Origin: Setaria digitata
Taxonomy: Eukaryota > Nematoda > Chromadorea > Rhabditida > Setariidae
Direction: 5' to 3'
NCBI GenBank assembly: GCA_003640385.1
Contig: RCAB01000606.1
Span: 8,309-33,316, forward strand
DNA length: 25,008 nt
In this document: piece by piece, positions 20,112 to 25,008 of the stretch
How the letters are laid out: each line of letters opens with the position of its first letter
Numbering within the stretch: position 1 is the stretch's first letter
Made by a program: the position numbers and the translations under genes
The notes under the pieces: generated by a model
What the model saw: only the letters and a program-made list of their open reading frames with translations
Database searches by the model: none
Told to the model about the DNA's origin: nothing

Positions 20112-20579
20112 CAAAGAACGCCGCGTTGCACTTCAAAAGCGCACGAATGATATGTTTTATACTGCAATAGTTAGCCGACTTCAGGAAAAAGAGAAGAAAA
20201 GGAAGTATTTTAATGCGAGTTTAAATAATGAAAGAGTCTTTCACATACTGGTTGTCTGACATGAAAAATTTTCGATTTTTGTGTACAAAATGAAATCCGA
20301 AATTTATTTGAGGTGAAAAAATAGGCTGAAGTACACATGATTTGCCTTTGCAAAGAAAAACTGGGAATGCTTGAGCGGTTCGTGATTATATTTTTTGCTA
20401 GGCATTCTAAAAAATCTAACGGGAATATACGATTGAATTAATGAGATCTGGTTATTTCCCAACATCGCTTTTCCCACATTTTTATAACATTTATTTGCAT
20501 TTGCTTCATTTTTCTTCAGTAATTTCTCAACATGTAGATTGCCAAAGTTAGTTGTCTAATGAACTAATTTTCGATTGTT
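20112..20579 (+). other. Probable 3' UTR and intergenic sequence
   Basis: Directly after the phosphatase stop. The first ~150 nt (to 20259) are coding-like in the +1 frame. No AATAAA is seen between the stop and the next candidate exon; the first clear AATAAA downstream is at 21042-21047, so the transcript end is unresolved. Confidence 0.35.
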
Positions 20580-20639
20580 ATGAGAAGAAGCGATCATTTG
20601 ATTTATTGGATCACGTTAGCTTATTTCGTCTTGAGTATG
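20580..20639 (+). CDS. Candidate signal-peptide exon of an unidentified small secreted-protein gene
   Basis: ATG followed by 19 codons encoding MRRSDHLIYWITLAYFVLSM: two arginines, a polar turn, then a hydrophobic core, which reads like a secretory signal. It ends in phase 0 at AGTATG|GTGAGT, a full-consensus donor. If not spliced, the frame stays open to 20870 for 96 residues, with a charged coding-like middle (LDLIKRWIDLCEMDDPL). Both readings are plausible; I recognise no family. The start lies 468 nt after the phosphatase stop on the same strand. Confidence 0.35.
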
Positions 20640-21777
20640 GTGAGTGAGAGTCATTTCAGAATGGAAATGTTTTACCTTCAAATTGGTTTAGTTCGGGAAT
20701 ATACAATCCATCTTTTTTCTCGGCTAGATCTTATAAAAAGATGGATTGATTTGTGCGAAATGGATGATCCTTTAGTCTTTCCGCATATCCCTCACTGGTT
20801 TAACTTTTTATTATTACCCTATGAAACAATTATTTCAGGCAATTTTTCATCCGTTTCATTTTTCATTTAGTATAAACTAGTTATTTTCATTTTTAATATC
20901 ATCTAAGAATTGTCTCCGTCTTATGAACAGCAACGAATGATTTTTCTTTCATTTTTTTTTTCTGTTTGATTACATTAGAATTGAATCTATCTTGGAAATA
21001 TTCCAATGGCATAATTTCGCTCATTTTCTTCATCTGTATATAATAAAATTGTGCATCTTGTTTGACATATGATGAATGCATATATTTTAACCATTTAATT
21101 ATTAATATTAATTATTATTATTGTTATTACCAATGCCAGTAATTTAACATCATAAAGCCTGCCGAGATATTATGAATGATCGCTGTATCAGGAAAGCAAA
21201 TAACAAGTCGTTTACTCTAAACATGATAAATCACAGATCAATGAGAGTGATCATGAAATTAATCCAACCAATCTGGTAAAATTATTATGGTGAAAAATTG
21301 AAATTAGAAATTTAAACACTCATTAGCGATCACTATATGTTAACTGTCAACCAGTTAAACAATCGACAATTTTTAAATAATTGTTCGTCCATTGAACTAT
21401 TTTATTCGATCTGCTCTATTTGGTCAGTGATTTTGAGACCATATATAATCAGAAACAAACCTGGAATAGTTTTAATTAAGAACAAAGTTCTAGTCATCAC
21501 TATCATATTTCGTAGACATATTAGACAGATTTAGGAATATTATTCGATCAATGTCCCTTAATTATACAAATATACATAATTTTTACGTATATATTATGTT
21601 AAATAAACCTTTAAGGCTTTTTTTTGTCCTGAACTTGCTTTTTTTTTTTTTGTTTTTTTTGGCCTGAAACCAATTTACAATATATTTTTTCTTCGCTAAT
21701 GTTAATTTTTCCGAAGTTCCTTTATTAATACGAAAATTTTTCTAAAATTCAGCGATCATTTGCTATGCATAAATGTA

Positions 21778-21784
21778 TATATAG

Positions 21785-21821
<37 letters not shown>

Positions 21822-21825
21822 TATA
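21778..21825. repeat. AT microsatellite with inverted flanks
   Basis: An AT run (about 21787-21819) is bracketed by TATAGCA (21780-21786) and TGCTATA (21819-21825), so the whole could extrude as a cruciform. Confidence 0.8.
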
Positions 21826-22420
21826 CTTTTATATGTATAGATATATATGTAATTGTGATTAATAGTATTGTTGTAGTTTGTCTATTCCAATAATGTTTTT
21901 AATTTAGTTACTGCTCATTAAAATGATTTAATAATTTTTGCAGTTTAACAATAGCAGTAACATCACGCACACTTAATCAAATTATAAATTGGTATTTGTT
22001 GAGTTAAAAAGTTAAATTTCCTGATTTAAGTTACTTCATTTCATCCATAACAATGTATTGTTGTATTAATTAGTTCATTGAGTAATTAACATAAACGGAC
22101 TAAATTATTAGCGAAAAGAAAATTTGCTGAAATGTGATTGATTTTGTTCGAAATTAATGAAATCTAGCCATTCATTCATTTATAATCCTCTGTTTGGCCT
22201 ATTTAGTTTTTTGATTAAATTTTCATTCTGGTAGTGAAGACTAATCAATCCGTCATTTCATATGCAAATAATTTTTATTGTGATTAATTTTTTTATTCAT
22301 GAATATTCGAATGAGTGGAATGCTTAATTAACACACAGGTGAAGCAATCAATTATACGTAAAGGTGTTCAAAGTTTTTGAAGTTCAAATATTAGAAGATG
22401 GATGGTTGATGAAAATGGTG

Positions 22421-22451
22421 TCTGTGTGTGCGTGTGTGTGTGTGTGTGTGT
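22421..22451. repeat. TG dinucleotide microsatellite
   Basis: About 15 TG units with one C interruption. Confidence 0.95.
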
Positions 22452-23126
22452 ATTTCTTTGAAGGATCAGCATGAATAGTTTGGACAATAATAAAAAAAAA
22501 AAAAGAAATCACTACAAAATGAGAGAAAAATGTTAATAAATTAAAATATTTCTTTGAAATTATTAAATGAATTAAAAAGCCTGAAGAAAATGAAACAAAT
22601 TGATTAAAATTAGGAATGTAATAATTATATAATGATTTAAAGTGTTTGGTATTTTGTATTAAATATTTGAAAATTTAGGATATCCAGAAAGCTTTAAAAC
22701 AAATTTGTCAAGTGTATTTTGTGCAATTAGCAATTTTTTCCCATTAAAATTGCAAATTGGTTAATTTTTGAAAACTTTTTTCTTTCCTCTTTTGCATTCA
22801 TTCTAATTTATTAGTAATTACGGAATATCAAAATTTAAAACTAAAGGTCAGAATAGATAATTATTGATTGTAACGAGAGGCTTTTTCCTTCTCTTTCCTA
22901 TCATAAGTTTAAATTTTAGCTACTACCGGAGCAGTTGTTCTTTTGTGCTATCAGTTTAAGCTATCATCAGAACAGTGAGTGTTCGTTTCTCTATGCTATC
23001 AGTTTATATTATCAGAATAAGCATTTTTTTAGCACTCTAAACTAGAACAAACGATACAATAAGTATACCAATAAATTTTAATTTATGCACAATTTGCATA
23101 ATTTTTAAAATTTTGTTTACACATTT

Positions 23127-23149
23127 TTGTTGTTGTTGTTGTTGTTGTT
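23127..23149. repeat. TTG trinucleotide repeat
   Basis: Seven to eight TTG units, followed by TTTACAG, which looks like a splice acceptor but leads into no sustained open frame. Confidence 0.9.
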
Positions 23150-23257
23150 TACAGATCCATCTGGTCCTTTAATTTCTTCATTTTTAATAATAAATTTTTT
23201 ATTTTAATAAAAGATGAAAAAAGTCTTTTTTCTTTTGCAATGTTAACTATAAAATAG

Positions 23258-23383
23258 GCAACATCTTCTAAAGGAGTGAGTAATTCAGTTTTAAAGAAGC
23301 ATAAGTTACATTTGTTGGACGATCAAATGTCATCATTAGTGTCAAGATCGAGAATAGCTATAAGATCGCAGAATAATCACATG
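23258..23383 (+). CDS. Candidate 42-codon internal exon, unidentified
   Basis: Fully open between AAAATAG|GCA and CACATG|GTAAAT, phase 0 to 0, with higher GC than its surroundings. It encodes ATSSKGVSNSVLKKHKLHLL then DDQMSSLVSRSRIAIRSQNN and HM, with a dibasic KK. Phase 0 entry matches the candidate signal-peptide exon at 20580-20639, so the two may belong to one secreted small-protein or peptide-precursor gene. The acceptor lacks a good pyrimidine run. No downstream exon can be chosen with confidence (candidates begin at 23928 and 24287). Confidence 0.35.
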
Positions 23384-24557
23384 GTAAATATTTTTTTCTT
23401 TTTTTTTTTTTTTTTTTTTTTGTTGAACTATTTACGATGATAATGAAAACTGACATATTTTTCAATTTTTGAAATGTTGATAATCAGCCTGAACTAAAAT
23501 CAGGTTTAAATTTAAGTAAAATTTAGTGCAAAAAAAATGTNTCTTTTTTTTTTTTTTTTTTTTTTTGTTGAACTATTTACGATGATAATGAAAACTGACA
23601 TATTTTTCAATTTTTGAAATGTTGATAATCAGCCTGAACTAAAATCAGGTTTAAATTTAAGTAAAATTTAGTGCAAAAAAAATGTATTAAATTATAAATA
23701 TGAAGGTTAGGGGTTAATTTAGAGTTGTCAAACGCTAATCAATTGAANATGTATTAAATTATAAATAAATATGAAGGTTAGGGGTTAATTTAGAGTTGTC
23801 AAACGCTAATCAATTGAATTAATAACAGGCATGAATTCAAAAAAAAAAACTTGCCACATAATACGAATTAATTTCTGATTAATCGAATTCGGTTTAAATA
23901 TGAACAGATTTTTTGTGTTGGTTTAAGATGCTAGCTAATTTTAATGGCAAATTTCATTGTATTTTCATGCAATTCAAATAACTTGCAATAATATTTTTTT
24001 AAATAATTTGCTTGCTTGGGAGAATGAGTTGATAAAAATTAATTGAAATTGGAATGAAAAATTTGAAATATCGAGAATAAAAATTTTTTACTACGATAAC
24101 TTCCTCCATTTATTAAATTCAATGTGTTTTGTCTTCCTTTTTCATCAACCATATAAGTTTAAGTTTAATTTTTGGACAAACTGATTTCAATGCTGCATTT
24201 TGAATTAGTACGCGAGATTGAATAAATGAATTACTGAAATGTGAAGTAAGGAAGAATATTTTTCCTCATTCACTGGATTATTCTAGGCCCAAAATCATCA
24301 TTTCAGTTAAATGATTGAAATACAAATTAATAATAATCATGCACACTTAACATGAACTGATAAGCTAATTTAATTTTGCATAGAAAAATTGGATATGCAT
24401 TTTCGGCAAAATTAGTTTTTTCCCGTGCAATTCCTCGTCAAGTTTTTTTTTTTTTTTGCCTGCAAAAAAATTTTTTTGAAAATTCATACTTTTACCTGTC
24501 GAAATATTTAATGATCTCGATTATTTTACTTTTCACCTAAGGCAATGAGCAATTTTG
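23384..24557. other. AT-rich stretch with two assembly joins
   Basis: Holds Ns at 23541 and 23748 with duplicated flanks. The remainder, 23819-24557, is AT-rich with no supported gene; it includes possible acceptors at 23927 and 24286. Confidence 0.5.
23397..23818. repeat. Two nested duplicated blocks around Ns at 23541 and 23748
   Basis: 23397-23540 repeats as 23542-23685, and 23682-23747 repeats as 23749-23818 with a 4-nt insertion. The second pair starts inside the end of the first. Confidence 0.9.
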
Positions 24558-24873
24558 CTAATGAGAGTGCTTAATTAAGTTGATGACTTCTTTAACTGCC
24601 GGGTTCAAGAAGGTTCTGCCTGGAAAGGAGAAAACAAATGTAAAAATTACAAAAATTAAGTTAGAAGTAAATTATCGTTTCAAAAAAATTTTAATACTGT
24701 TAAATATATGAATTAAAAAATGGAAACATACTTAAAGTTTCAAATCCTTTGATGTAAAAGCCATTGGCAATAATTTTGAAAGTTGCATTTCCACTCGTTT
24801 GTTTGATGTTGACGATGTCATTATCACTTAAAAGACTATTAATTAATTGCCACAAATTGAGAAAGAATAAATT
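24558..24873 (-). CDS. Last two coding exons of an unidentified minus-strand gene (5' part beyond the window)
   Basis: On the minus strand, exon 24873-24732 begins after AATTTTAG and ends at TTAA|GTATGT. Intron 24731-24620 (112 nt) ends CTTTCCAG. The terminal exon 24619-24558 closes with TAG. Phases match (phase 1) and give 67 residues: NLFFLNLWQLINSLLSDNDI, then VNIKQTSGNATFKIIANGFY and IKGFETLSRTFLNPAVKEVI, ending NLIKHSH. There is one NAT sequon. No stop interrupts the join and GC content is raised, so this is very likely a real gene tail. I do not recognise the family. It converges on the plus-strand genes. Confidence 0.65.
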
Positions 24874-25008
24874 CTAAAATTAAAATTATCATATTTTATT
24901 ATATCATATATTTAATAAAGTATTTTTAAAAAAATTGATTTTAATCAGTTCAAGAAAATATTTCGCTATAGAAATTTTTGCAAAATTCAGAAAAAAAGAA
25001 AAAAAAAA
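24874..25008 (-). other. Partial intron of the minus-strand gene
   Basis: Very AT-rich with no open coding signal on either strand. It lies upstream of the minus-strand acceptor at 24874-24875, so it is read as intron running off the window. Confidence 0.4.

Larger units (their letters stand above)
20640..22919. other. AT-rich intergenic or intronic stretch
   Basis: Apart from the unspliced continuation of the open frame to 20870, there is no supported coding. Contains AATAAA at 21042-21047, an AT microsatellite (about 21787-21819) flanked by TATAGCA/TGCTATA, and a TG repeat at 22421-22451. Confidence 0.5.

Overview
This is eukaryotic, AT-rich DNA that looks like a parasitic nematode nuclear genome, most likely filarial or another spirurid. 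Three things suggest this: the very AT-rich background with long poly-A/poly-T tracts, the many short exons with TTTCAG/TTTTAG-type acceptors separated by introns of roughly 70-1600 bp, and the main gene, whose architecture matches the nematode receptor tyrosine phosphatase CLR-1. Species assignment is inference; no search was possible.

Layout. 1-4685 is low-complexity flank (GA, TA, poly-A and poly-T runs, one perfect hairpin) with no supportable gene. 4686-20111 is one plus-strand gene that I resolve into 32 coding exons which stay in phase throughout. They total 4512 nt, or 1503 residues plus stop; 1470 residues if one symmetric cassette-like exon is skipped. In order the protein has a signal peptide, an EGF-like/Cys-rich module, one Ig domain, a basic cassette, fibronectin type III (FN3) repeats, a membrane-proximal region with a furin-type RKRR site, one transmembrane helix, an active-looking phosphatase domain D1 ([10 protein letters not shown], but WND in place of WPD and an ~84-residue Ser/Asn-rich insertion), and a degenerate D2 ([10 protein letters not shown], lacking the catalytic Cys and Arg). 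Two of the 31 introns appear to be GC-AG rather than GT-AG.

20112-24557 is mostly non-coding, but it contains a coding-like reading frame just past the phosphatase stop (possible tail or 3'UTR), a signal-peptide-like exon (20580-20639) and a 42-codon open exon (23258-23383). The last two could belong to a small secreted-protein gene. At the right edge, 24558-24873 holds the last two coding exons of an unidentified minus-strand gene that continues past the window, converging on the plus-strand genes.

Four single N bases (5093, 7340, 23541, 23748) are each flanked by near-identical direct copies of 66-144 bp. This is the signature of unmerged contig overlaps or allelic copies rather than biology. 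There is no sign of a bacterial-type system, CRISPR array, rRNA or tRNA. The most interesting biology is the phosphatase itself: GC-AG introns, a possible poison exon, a cassette exon, an altered WPD loop, a dead D2, and a uORF whose stop overlaps the start codon.
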